Shown piece after piece: positions 10,761 to 21,428 of a DNA stretch of 64,000 nt. Made by a program: the position numbers and the translations under genes. This DNA comes from Prinsepia uniflora (Eukaryota > Streptophyta > Magnoliopsida > Rosales > Rosaceae). The notes below the pieces were generated by a model, which was not told where the DNA came from, searched no databases, and worked only from the letters and a program-made list of their open reading frames with translations. Location of the stretch: positions 36,991,742 through 37,055,741 of the forward strand of contig CM064873.1 of NCBI GenBank assembly GCA_032719365.1, in the 5' to 3' direction. Within the stretch, counting starts at the first letter, position 1. Every line of letters starts with the position of its first letter.

Positions 10761-11807
10761 TTCTCATTCTCTCTATTCTTTCTAGTCTCTTCGTCTTCTG
10801 CCTTCTGCCTTCTGCTCTGTATTTGAATATCTAATCTTTCTAGTATCTGGTTTGATGCATTAAACAAAAAATAACAAAAATTGACGATTTTTTAAGCAAA
10901 TGAAAAAAAAAACAATAAATAAAAAATTGATGACGCAATCAGAGTCGTACAAATGGGGAAGGGCAATGTGTTTTAAAATCCGAAAGAAAGCCCTAGTTCA
11001 GCAACCAACCTGCAGGCGCTCATCTCTCCAGCGTTCCACAGCCGGTAACGTGCCTCTCTCTCTCCTTCTCTCTCGTTCCGCAGATTTACTACAATGCCTT
11101 TTACTGATAATTGGTATCGGTTCTTTGGATTTATGTTTTCACTTTTCAATCAGTTAGCCAAGTAGGTATCCATTGTCGAGCCTTTATATTGTTTCCATGT
11201 TGGGATAGTGTAATCTAGATTTTCCTTGTCAATTACTCGTATAAAAGGCATTGAAAACTGCCCTATACATTCAAGTGCAATTCAACTCTGAGTTTAGTTG
11301 TCCAATTGTCATGGTGAAATCGATGCCAGAGGAAGCACTTATGCTTTTGTATTTGGTTGGTATTTTCTGGGAATGATATTTGTTCATATGCATCCTTTTA
11401 AATCACTCCCTGTATGTTATAAGTTGGATTCTGTAACTTCATTGTATGACTGGAATTTTTATTTAATTTTAGTATCATCCAAGTATTGTTGAAGTTTAAA
11501 ATGTGAAAGCCGACTCCTTCGTTCTCAACTTCTCTCCCTTGTTAAAGTTCCAATCTGATGAACCAGAATTGCCAAAACTATTTCTCCTTTCAACTAAAGA
11601 ACCTGAATCTCCAAGCCTATTTCTCCTTTTAACATAGTTGAACAACAGTTTGGCTATTTGTAGTGTTCTACTTGGTCTCTTGAACAACATTTATCTGATT
11701 TTCTGCGCGGTTTTCATATTATTATTTTAAGAATATATGTACTATAGCTTGGAAATGAATGTTCATTGGGCTTCCATTGAAGTCCCTTTTTCAGTTGCAG
11801 GTAAACC
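10761..11807. promoter_or_regulatory. Divergent promoter region and RPL13 leader
   Basis: The region separates the minus-strand coiled-coil gene start (10760) from the RPL13 start codon (11808). A likely noncoding leader exon ends around 11045 at CCACAGCCG with GTAACG following, after a CCCTAG-containing stretch at about 10990. An intron then runs to the TTGCAG acceptor at about 11800. Leader introns are usual for plant ribosomal protein genes. The exact transcription starts cannot be seen. Confidence 0.5.
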
Positions 11808-13208
11808 ATGGTGAAGCACAACAATGTTATACCTAGCTCGCACTTCAGAAAGCACTGGCAGAACTATGTAAAAACATGGTTTAATCAGCCAGCGCGTAAA
11901 ACAAGGAGAAGAAATGGTAAGAAATTTGAAATCAAGTGAGAATAGGTTGATTACGTGTAAAAAAAATTGCCCAATATCTGTTAATTTTTTTATTCATTCC
12001 AGTGTGTAGGTTTGTTAATCAGATAACTTATTACGTTTTTGTGCCTTACGGTTATGTTGGTTGACAATGTCTCCAGCTCGTCAAGCAAAAGCTGTGAAGA
12101 TTTTTCCTCGGCCTACATCTGGGCCACTGCGACCAGTAGTTCATGGCAAAACCTTAAAATACAAAATGAAAGTAAAATCTGGCAGAGGATTTACTCTTGA
12201 AGAATTGAAGTTGAGATTAACTTGTGTCAAGAGACACTTGACCATTGTTAATTTTTCTCAGTTTAAGGTATGCTGAGTGCTTTTTCATCTCATAAAGGAA
12301 AAGGAAAAGGAAAACCTCTCATTTTAGAAATCTTTATTTTTCTCGTTAATCATGGTTCCCTCAAGGTGGTCTGGGGCATCAAATTCCACCCGTCAATATA
12401 ATAAATAACCATTCTTACCATTAGGAAACTTTTGCTTTCACCAATTTGTTACTCATTTTGCATTGAATTTGAATCTCTCTTGTAGAATGACCGGATTTAT
12501 CTATGTGCAATTCTTCCGAACATCCTGTTCTTTTACTGCCATGCTAAAACATGTACCTAATAGGAATTATAGAGTAAAGTGCATATGAAAGTTTTCAGGT
12601 GTTTTTGTGCCAGTGGCTGTAATTCTACTTTGAACCAAATGCAGTAAGAAACTTTCTCGTACTATCTTTCGTTAAGGATGGAGGACTGTTCAATGATCTT
12701 TTGTTTGGATGTCTTCGTAATTTATTACAGGCTGCTGGGATCCCTAAGAAATTTGCTCCAACTATTGGCATTTCTGTTGATCATCGCCGCAAGAATCGAT
12801 CTCTAGAAGGTCTTCAAGCTAATGTCTAGAGGTTGAAAACCTACAAGGCCAAGTTAGTTGTCTTCCCAAGACGTGCAGGGAAATTCAAGGTATGAATATT
12901 GTGCCTACGTATTCAACATGGACATTCTGTGGGCAGATTCTTGGTTTTGGTATCTGTATGTATCTCATGCAATTAATGTGTTTTAGGCTGGCGGTTCAAG
13001 TGCTGAGGAGCTTGCCAATACTACCCAAGCCCATGTCTCTTACATGCCCATTGTAAGGGAGAAGCCAACTGTTGAGCTTGTGAAGGTTACAAATGATATG
13101 AAGGCATTTAAGGCTTATGACAAGCTACGTGTGGAGCGCATGAATGAACGCCATGTTTGTGCCAGGCTGAAAAAGGCTGCTGAGGCTGAGAAAGAAGAAA
13201 AGAAATAA
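11808..13208 (+). pseudogene. RPL13: Ribosomal protein eL13 gene copy, lesioned
   Basis: Coding exons are 11808-11916, 12077-12210, 12731-12889 and 12987-13208, giving 208 codons including the stop, the normal length of plant eL13. Family signatures are present in order: MVKHNNVIP, HWQNYVKTWFNQPARKTRRR, KAVKIFPRPTSGPLRPVVHG, GRGFTLEELK, AAGIPKKFAPTIGI, DHRRKNRSLEGLQ, then YMPIVREKP and a Lys/Glu-rich C-terminus. eL13 is a structural protein of the cytosolic 60S subunit. There are two lesions. Codon 114 is TAG (12827-12829) where the family has Gln. The donor after exon 2 reads TTGAG at 12211 instead of the expected GTGAG. A GTATGC donor at 12268 would keep the frame by adding 19 codons. The retained introns show this is a duplicated gene, not a retrocopy. 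Confidence 0.88.
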
Positions 13209-15399
13209 GTAGTACTGGTCATGGAGCCTATTACCCTGCAATTGGCAGGTGCTACCAAGTTTTGTTTGGAATTTTGAGAAATTTTGTCCTTCACTCGAGT
13301 ATTTGGCTTTCAACAGCTATCTTTAAGACTCTTCTGTTACTTTCAGTCTTTGATTGAATTAGTGTCCTGAAACAAACAAGCTATGCTCCTTTTATGTGAT
13401 TTTGGTTGGTAGTACTTTTTTCTAGGTAAGGTTTTTAGTGATGATACGGTTGCATCCATCTAATGGATTCACCATCCAGCTATAAAAAAATCCAATCAGA
13501 ATTGACCGTTGATGAATTCATTAGACGGGTACATACATGGAATCATATTTGCAATGCTTTGTTGTCGAGGGCTTCTAAAAGTGAGAGAAGTGTTCCCCCT
13601 CTGAAGTTACTAGTGCTACAAGTAAGTTCAGAGCAGTCTTTTCTTGTACATTAATGTGAGGATTCTCGTTTTATTCTTCTTTTCTCTTGTACGTGGGAGC
13701 TATAGGTTTAATTTACATAGGTGAGGAAGCAAACTTTGTACATTTGTGTCAATTTGATATTTAGTGAGTGATTTAAAGTTTTTTCTCCCCCATAATAGTG
13801 AAGAGATGCGGGAGGCTTCTTTGTCTCTAAATTCAGACCCAAAGTCGTTTTTGGATCCGTATGAGAGGCGTGATCGATTAACGAGTATATCATGGAGATT
13901 GTAATGGATGGACTTATGTTAAACATATTAATGAATCCAGAGATTGTAATGGATGGACTTATGTTAAACATATTCATGAATCCAGAGTACTTAAATGCAA
14001 AATTTGAGAGTTGGTTCATGTATAACTCTGCAATTTTGTATAAGACATATAGATGATGCTAAAATATATTTTGTCTTTAGCAGGAGTTAACCGGAAAAAA
14101 ATGCTTATCAAGCATATCATGCACGGCTATATGTCATGAGTCACTGGTCATTTTCCTTTAGTTTTTAATTGTGGGAAGGATTGGTGATTTTTCTTTGAAG
14201 ATAATATATTGGGTCGATAACGTCCATTGAGCTCAGAATCACCTATAGTTTTTCCATTCTTGCAACTTTCTCCGAATTCAGAAATGGACTTCAACTTCCT
14301 TCCTCTTTTTTCTCTTTACATTTTTTGCCATTACTGAGTCGATTTTTAGGCTTCATTGTACCGAACTTGAACATCTCAACTTCTTCCATCCCTACTGCAA
14401 CCCCGTTAGCAGCAATTCCCGTCTTTGACACAAGATACAAGGCTGCTTTTTTCGACTCTAACTCGTCACAGGTTCTTCATTGTTTGCTGGAAAACATTTT
14501 TCTCTTGAAAGACACAAGCTTTTTTTGGGTTTCTCTTAAATCCATCCACATAAGCAGTAGCAGAATCAGTTGACATATTGGAAGAACTCACACAATCATC
14601 CTTGAATATCTTCTAAGCAGATGGCCTCCATTGAGTTTAACAACAAGAATACCGCCCATTTATTTTTCGCTCTAAATTGATGAATCCCTACTTTCATTAG
14701 CAGCAGCAACTCTCGTCTTTGACATGGGACTTGTGGCTGATGCATTTCTATTTTCAAATGGTTGGACAGAAATTCTCAATTCCACCATTAAGTCGTGAGG
14801 CCCCTTGAATACTCAAGTCATGAGCAATGTTAGACAGAGCAACATATGATTTTCGCAGATTTTGTAGTACTCATTCTATCATACAAATAGGGCAACATGT
14901 CTTGAATGTATCTTCTTGTGCATGTTGTTGTGTGGAAGAAACAATTTCTCTTTTGCTCGAAAATCACCGAAAGTTATGGCCTCTGTTAGATTCAACAAGA
15001 CCAACTTTTTTTTTTTACTAGAACAAGACCAACTTCAAGCATAAGTAATATTTTTTTTTTCTTCTAAATAGGTATTTTAGATTATTGCAAATAAGCTTTC
15101 AATAAACTGATTTTGGTAGAAGGCTCTTTCGACAAACATGATGGCAATCGAACCACCGTTCGTAATTTTTTATTGCCAAATATTTATTAGACCCCTATTT
15201 ACCATAACTCATCCTAAAATCACTCTGACCTGTAATTTCTTTATAAAGACATCTGCATGGAGTATTTTAATGTAATACCCACCTAAAATCTTGATATTTA
15301 CATATGTGCCACTATACATTGTAGAACTTGACAGTTCGAGCACGGTTAGGACTCGTACATTTGCAGTTTTGTCGGTAGTCGCATAGTTGCACCATTAAC
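13209..15399. other. Low-copy spacer, no convincing gene
   Basis: After the RPL13 3' region there are only short unsupported frames. A plus-strand frame at 13463-13654 and two loosely related minus-strand bits near 14380-14470 and 14690-14760 (both contain a VSKTGIAA or MSKTRVAA-like run) may be eroded exons, but I recognise no family. Confidence 0.45.
13895..13984. repeat. 45-bp tandem duplication
   Basis: Two adjacent 45-bp units (13895-13939, 13940-13984) begin GAGATTGTAATGGATGG and end ATGAATCCA. They differ at one position (A/C). Confidence 0.9.
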
Positions 15400-15570
15400 A
15401 TTAGCCATGTCAATCGGTTTTTCGATTCAATTTTTTTACCGAAATCGAAACCGAATCGGTTGGGGAATCGGTTTCGGTTTTCTTGCATAAAACCGACTAA
15501 GAACGGAACCGAAATGTTCGGTTCGGTTTGATTTCGGGTAATCAATTGGGCGAACCGGTTTGGTTTTTTT
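15400..15570. repeat. CGGTT-rich low-complexity block
   Basis: Repeated CGGTTT/CGGTTC runs, such as AATCGGTTTCGGTTTTC, lie downstream (on the minus strand) of the hAT transposase remnant. Such tracts are common near the ends of plant hAT elements, so this is probably part of the same remnant. No terminal inverted repeat was found. Confidence 0.5.
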
Positions 15571-15946
15571 GAAAACTTTTTTTTTTAATCCTGTAATCAA
15601 TATTTATATTTCCCAATCAATGTCCATTATAACTAATCAAAAGCATCGGGACATCAAAATCCAACCTAAATGTCCATTATAAACAACCAAATCAACAACA
15701 AGCATCAAAATCTAATATAGAATGTCTATTACAAAAGCATACCATTCAAGTGAACAAAATAATAGAAATATCAAGAAAAATCAACAAGGAGCAAGGCAAC
15801 AAGGTAGCAAAACTCAGTTTAGCAATTAGTACGACCATTTACCATTTCTACATATGAGACACAAGCAAAGTTAATTACCTACATAAATTTACAATTAATA
15901 ACAAAAAAAAAATGCATTAGAAATAATAAAAAGATACAACAATTAC

Positions 15947-16304
15947 CTTGTGCAAGAGCATGATAACACTCCACTTCTTCAACACTCGGCTCCAAATGTA
16001 ATGCAACATTAATACTCAAAAGCCAATTTTGAGAACATATCAATGCCTCCACAACTTCAGCGCTCAACGAACTCCTATACGAATTAATTACCTTTCCACT
16101 TGTGCTAAAACATGATTTCGAAGCTATTGTTGAAGTGGGTATAGCTAGAACATTCTGTGGAACTCGCGACAAGATTGGATATTTGGATACCCTGATCATT
16201 TTCCACCAACCCAAAATATCAAACGCTACTTTTATAGTGACAATCTTAATCTGTGAATTTGTGACTCATGAGTACGTGCACATAGATTTAAACTAATTAC
16301 AAAA
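15947..16304 (-). pseudogene. hAT transposase C-terminal dimerisation domain, remnant
   Basis: The minus strand encodes FDILGWWKMIRVSKYPILS, then VLAIPTSTIASKSCFSTSGK, SYRSSLSAEVVEALICSQNW and a short acidic tail. This is the classic hAT C-terminal dimerisation domain (WW, YPILS, AIP.S..ASE.AFS.GG, R.SL.P..VEALIC..DW pattern). A donor-like GTAATT follows at 15946-15945. The N-terminal and catalytic parts are missing: the U LTR starts at 16329, just upstream in transposase terms. It is a dead fragment of a cut-and-paste transposon or a domesticated relative. Confidence 0.8.
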
Positions 16305-16381
16305 TTTTCTAAAGGTTAACAAATTATATGTTAGGACCCGTCCTAAATCCCCCGGGATTAACGTGGGATGCGCCTGATCCC

Positions 16382-16402
16382 GTCTGACACAAAGTGTCAG
16401 AC
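16382..16402. repeat. U5 inverted repeat of the U LTR
   Basis: Arms GTCTGACAC and GTGTCAGAC are perfectly complementary around a three-base spacer, about 55-75 nt from the LTR end. The same arms appear in every LTR family of the window: 4780-4800, 40360-40380, 56928-56948, 19568-19631, 45419-45481 and 31225-31346. Confidence 0.9.
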
Positions 16403-17254
16403 CAGGGAAAATTCCTTTTTTAGCCCTCGTCGGGGCGTCCAGAGCACGCTAGGATCGTAGGAGGAGGAGTGTGACGTCTCGTCTCTGCTACAGCCCGCAT
16501 CCGCGATCAACCTGAAGGGCATTAAAAACATTAAAAGTCGCGAGTGGACAAAATAACATTTTAATAAAACATTTTCACAATATGATAATTTATGCCCTTC
16601 AATAAAAGCATATGCATGCATTCAAAAACCGTTTATCAAAACGTTCATAAAACCATTTGTCAACCATATTCAAAACCTTTCCTGTCAGGACCCACCCCGA
16701 TTTCACCCCAAAAACCGAGGTAAATCCTGCTCCCGTCTGACACCTCGACACAACACTACCGTAAACTACCAAGATACACAGTCAGACGCAGGAGAAACTA
16801 TACAAAACATTCCGAAGTTAAAGGTTTACAGAGCATAGTACTAAATACAAAAGAAAGAAAACCGATAAACCAGATACACGCACACAGAAAATTTAAAACA
16901 CTTTGGGGTCGCTCTCGTAACTTCTATGCCTCAGACGATGCCTCGACGCCAAAACCCCGCTCTAGCTCCACGACCTGGAGGGCAATTTAAAAACAGAAGG
17001 TGTGAGTGGACCATAAATAAGAAAAGAATTTCCGAAAACCATTTCATATTAAAACCAGGGTTTTAGCCCTCCGTTTTGAAACCACATGCATAACCCAGTT
17101 ATTTAAAACAATTATAAACCACATAAAGATCATCATAAAAACATTTGCAAAATCATTATAAAAACAGTTATAGAAATCATATCCTAAGCATCATAAACCG
17201 TATCAGAAAACATAAGTACCAAGCCATCATTAACCGATCAAACCTGCTGGACCT

Positions 17255-17470
17255 ATCCGAGTCTTTAAACTCCCGAGTCTTTAAACTCAATCCAGGCCTC
17301 AATAATATCCGAGTCTTTAAACTCCTGAGTCTTTAAACTCAACAGGCCTACGGGGGAAATATCAATATATCCGAGTCTTTAAACTCCCGAGTCTTTAAAC
17401 TCAATCCTGGTCTTTAAACCCAATCCAGGCCCGTCCCCCGTCAATATAATCCGGGTCTTTAAACCCAATA
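17255..17470. repeat. Array of GAGTCTTTAAACTC-type palindromes
   Basis: Six GAGTCTTTAAACTC units, mostly in pairs, are followed by GGTCTTTAAACCC and GGGTCTTTAAACCC variants. Each unit folds on itself (arms GAGT/ACTC or GGGT/ACCC). Equivalent arrays lie at 20115-20345, 26585-26820, 44700-44940 and 52335-52515. Confidence 0.9.
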
Positions 17471-19514
17471 ACCAGATCCAGAAAATCCAATCAAAACCAT
17501 TTGAAAACCATTTATGAATCCACATCCAAACCCGAATCCGAAATCACTGGCCCGAAGCCATTCTGGCATTCAGAACCGTCATTCCGAACCCAAATCCGGA
17601 AATCCACTTCTCAACTCCAAATTCCGATTTCGGAAATCCGATTTCAAAATCGAAAACCTTTATTATCAAAATCACGTTCCAAAATCCATTTATAAGCATT
17701 CAAAACCAGTTATCATTTGAAAACCCCAAAACCATGGCATTATACTAAGAAATAGACATTCCTCGTAAAACGTGCCAAATACGTTATTTCTCGAAAACCG
17801 TGCAATTATGTAAAACCAACATAGCATATTCAACAATCATGAAATCACATATAAAACCTTAAAACAAGGATAAAAAAAATCAGTTATGCATGGTCGATTT
17901 TAAGGAAAGGGTCCACTCACAGTACGGAGCCCTCAATCACGTCCCGAACGTCTCGTACGTTCCTCAGCTTCCTCGGGAAGTCCTGATCCTGTCAACAATC
18001 ACCCAAGAACGTTACTAACACATCTACGAAGGTCCACCTAATTTTCCCAAAAAATCCCCGGGTCCTAAACGTAACGAACCTAAACCCTAAACCTTCACCC
18101 TCGCGGAACTATATTGAATCGACGTCCGAACAACCCGAAACCAACTCCAATAGACTCGTCTCAACACCTAGACCAAAAACCATGTTGACCGTTTTCCCAA
18201 CCGCCACCGCACGCGCCCCCACGCGCCACCCAAAGTGACTGCGCGTGGCCTCACGCGCCAGCTACAGTGGCACCAGCAACCTCTGGTCGACCCGGTTCGA
18301 ACCAGTCTCTGTAACTCGAACCGGCGTGACTGGTTCACCGCCGTTCGTCCACCAAAATTGCTCCTCTCTTCACCATCTGTTTTGTCCCTTCCTAAGGAAC
18401 TCATCCCCCTCACTCAACCATCTCGACTTGACCTATAGCCCGTCGACTCAAGCTCGAACAGAAACCCGAACACTTCCCCTGTTTCACGATCCAGCCAACC
18501 AAGTCACCCCCCGTCACGGTGTCGACCTTAAACCCTTCCTAGAACCTCACTGATACTCACCCAACTCACCAAGTCCCTCGACTCACTCCCTAAATCCACG
18601 ACTTTCGATTTGAAAATCGACGGTAAAACAGAGCATAGAGAAAAAGTTGAGGAATTACCTGCCCTCCAGTCCCCGTCGTGAGCTCAGCTGTGAGGACACG
18701 ACTCCTCTAGTCCACCTCTAGCCTCTGGAAGCCACCACTAGTCTCGATTGGTCGAACACGGCAGCACCACCACCCAAAACTCCTCTCTGTTCTCTGTTTC
18801 CCCCTGGTTTCCCGTGGCTCACAACCGCACACACACACGACCACTGCACCTCCAAACCCCCTCAACTCACTCACTAACTCTCATTCAATCTCTGGTCACT
18901 CTTACACACTCACAAAACTCACACCCTCACCGTGCTTGCTCGATTTCTCCCCAATTCCCAGTCTCTGTTTTCTCTCTGAGTCGAAGAACACACACACTGG
19001 CACCCCCAATTATTTGGACCCGTGAACAAAATCCTAGAACCCTCTAGTTCTCCTACACGTGTCACAATCCTCTCCTCACCCTCACAAATGTCTCAATCTC
19101 AGCCCTCCATTTGTCCCTCTCTGTTGTACAAATCCCAAAGTGCAAAAGACCAAAATACCCTTCCTCTTAAGCCAAAATTACGATTGTGCCACTACCTTTC
19201 TAGACCCGTAACTCACACATCGTAAGTCCGATGAATACATGCCACCTGTCATCGAACTCAGGACGACGAGATCTATCTAACGGTCCTAGGTCAACGTGTA
19301 AAAACCCGATCGTACGAAGAGTCAACTTTCCCCCCTACTTTAGCCAAATTATGAAAATGCCCCCAACCTTCCGAACATCATAACTTACTCCTCGGATGTC
19401 TGAATCAGGCGTGCCACCTGTCTACGGATTCGTGATCTTCCAAACTACATCTCGGTCATCGGTCAAAACTCAATTGACCACCCAAACTAAAAGTCAACAG
19501 TTTACCCATGCTAG

Positions 19515-21394
19515 TGACAGGACCCACCCCGATTATCGCCTCGATAATCGGGAAGCATCCTGCTCCCGTCTGACAATCGAACCCAAGAGACCGGAAAACT
19601 AATTAATATTACAACACACCCATTGTCAGACCAGGGAGATTAAACAAATACATCCGACTGGACGTCAAGTCCACAGTTTCACAGAGCAATATTACAAAAC
19701 AAGTTAAAGAAACAAGTCCTACTCTGTGAACTAACTACTCCGCAACGGAAAACTTTATGCCTCCGCCTCTGCCTCGGCGCTTGCCCCCGCACTTGTACCA
19801 CGACCCGGAGAGAATTTAAAACAACAAAGTGTGAGTGGACCGAAACATAAGTTTTAAAGGAAAACAGTTTCTCCGAAATCGGGTTCGCCCTCCAGTTTTG
19901 TAACACGCATGCATAACCAAATATTCAAATTTTGCATATTAACTTTTGAAAACTCTTTTTCCGAAACACGTGAAAAATGTTACAAAGGATAGCCATAATT
20001 CATGTAAAAACCATTTAATAATTCCAGGTTTCAGAAACCGTCATTTTGAACGTTAATTGCACAAATCAAGTAAAACGTGAACCAATAACCACAATTATGC
20101 CGTTGGATCCATCCGAGTCTTTAAACTCAATTTTAGGCCTTCCCGGGATATCAACGAGTCTTTAAACTCAAAACATGATTAACAGGCCTCGGGGGTATCA
20201 TAATAATCGAGTCTTTAAACTCACAAGTCATTAAACTCAATTCGGGTCTTTAAACCCAATTTTCGGGCCCGCCCCCGTCATTAAATAACCGGGTCTTTAA
20301 ACCCAAAATCAGATCCAACCATTATCCGGGTCTTTAAACCCAAAACCGTTTTTTTTAAACATAATAAATCAGGATTCATCACAACCGTTTTCCCAACATT
20401 ACTCCGAAAACATTTCTCATCGTAACAGGACTCATGTCCGAATTCACATGCAAATCCCAACACATGCAATTTCCAAAAAAAATTACCTCACAAAGTGATC
20501 AAACATCATAAATCCGAAACATGCATATTCATATCCAGGTACTTTATCAAGCCAGTAGAAACTGAATTCTGAGATTTCCCCCCAAAAACCCGAAACTGAA
20601 TTCTCACTGTTTCTCTCAAACTCAACCCTCTCACTGATGCACAAATGACCCCAATTCAATCCTCACTCCATTCCCATACACGGTTAGTCGATCGGTGTGG
20701 CCAGCAGCCCGTGGGAGACCAACTGGGGTCTCTGAAAATGTCTCCCACGCACACGGAAACCATGGCCATTCCCTGCACTCCCGTGCCCAGAATTCTGCCC
20801 AAACCATGCACCAAGGCCACTCAGTCATGCTTCCACTACATAAATCCACATAAACAAATTGTCTGAGCCATTCCACTAGCCATAAACAATTGCACGCACA
20901 AGACCCACGGTCGTGCACTCTGTTTTTCACGGTGGTGAACAGTAACCACCGTGAAATGACCAAAATGCCCCTCTGCACAATAATTGCCAAAATGCCCTCC
21001 AACTTCCGTGACCCATAACTCGGTCATCCGACGTCCGTTTCAAGCGTGCCGCCTGTCGTTGTACTCGGGGCGTCGAGACGAACATAACGGTCTTCGAGTC
21101 AAATGAATATCAATTGTCAATAAAAAAGTCAACTTTTCCCCCTTAATAACGTCCAATTACGATAATGCCCCTGAACTTCCGAACATTATAACTTTCACCC
21201 TGTTCGTCCGAATCGAACGTGCCACCTGTCTATGAACTCGTGACGACCCGAACTACGTCACGGTCATCGCTCAACGTCCGTTCGACCCCCCAATCAAAAA
21301 GTCAACAAATTGACCACACAAAACACAGGGGTAAAAACGTCATTTTATTCAATATTTTATAATATTACATTTCCAGAACGTCCGGGGCGTTACA
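19515..21394 (-). mobile_element. W 3' LTR, internally deleted
   Basis: It begins TGACAGGACCCACCCCG and ends GGGGCGTTACA. It is 1880 bp against 3012 bp for the partner. The entire difference is one 1132-bp deletion: position 20550/20551 joins what are 27024 and 28157 in the partner LTR. Two bases (AA) are shared at the breakpoint. Confidence 0.95.
20925..20956. repeat. 12-bp-arm inverted repeat in W LTR U3
   Basis: TTTCACGGTGGT, an 8-nt spacer, then ACCACCGTGAAA, 439-470 nt from the LTR start. It is repeated in the other W LTR at 28531-28562. The Z LTRs keep the second arm but have lost part of the first. Confidence 0.85.
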
Positions 21395-21412
21395 ATCTCC
21401 CCCCCTTAAGAA
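21395..21412 (-). other. Polypurine tract of W
   Basis: The minus strand reads CTTAAGGGGGGGAGAT directly before the 3' LTR and follows AATTTCGGGACGAAATTT, the conserved pre-PPT motif of this clade. It primes plus-strand DNA synthesis. Confidence 0.85.
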
Positions 21413-21428
21413 ATTTCGTCCCGAAATT

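Noticed and set aside
11808..13208. RPL13 as a functional gene
   Set aside because: A TAG at codon 114 and a missing donor after exon 2 make a normal eL13 product unlikely from this copy, although its length and other exons are normal.
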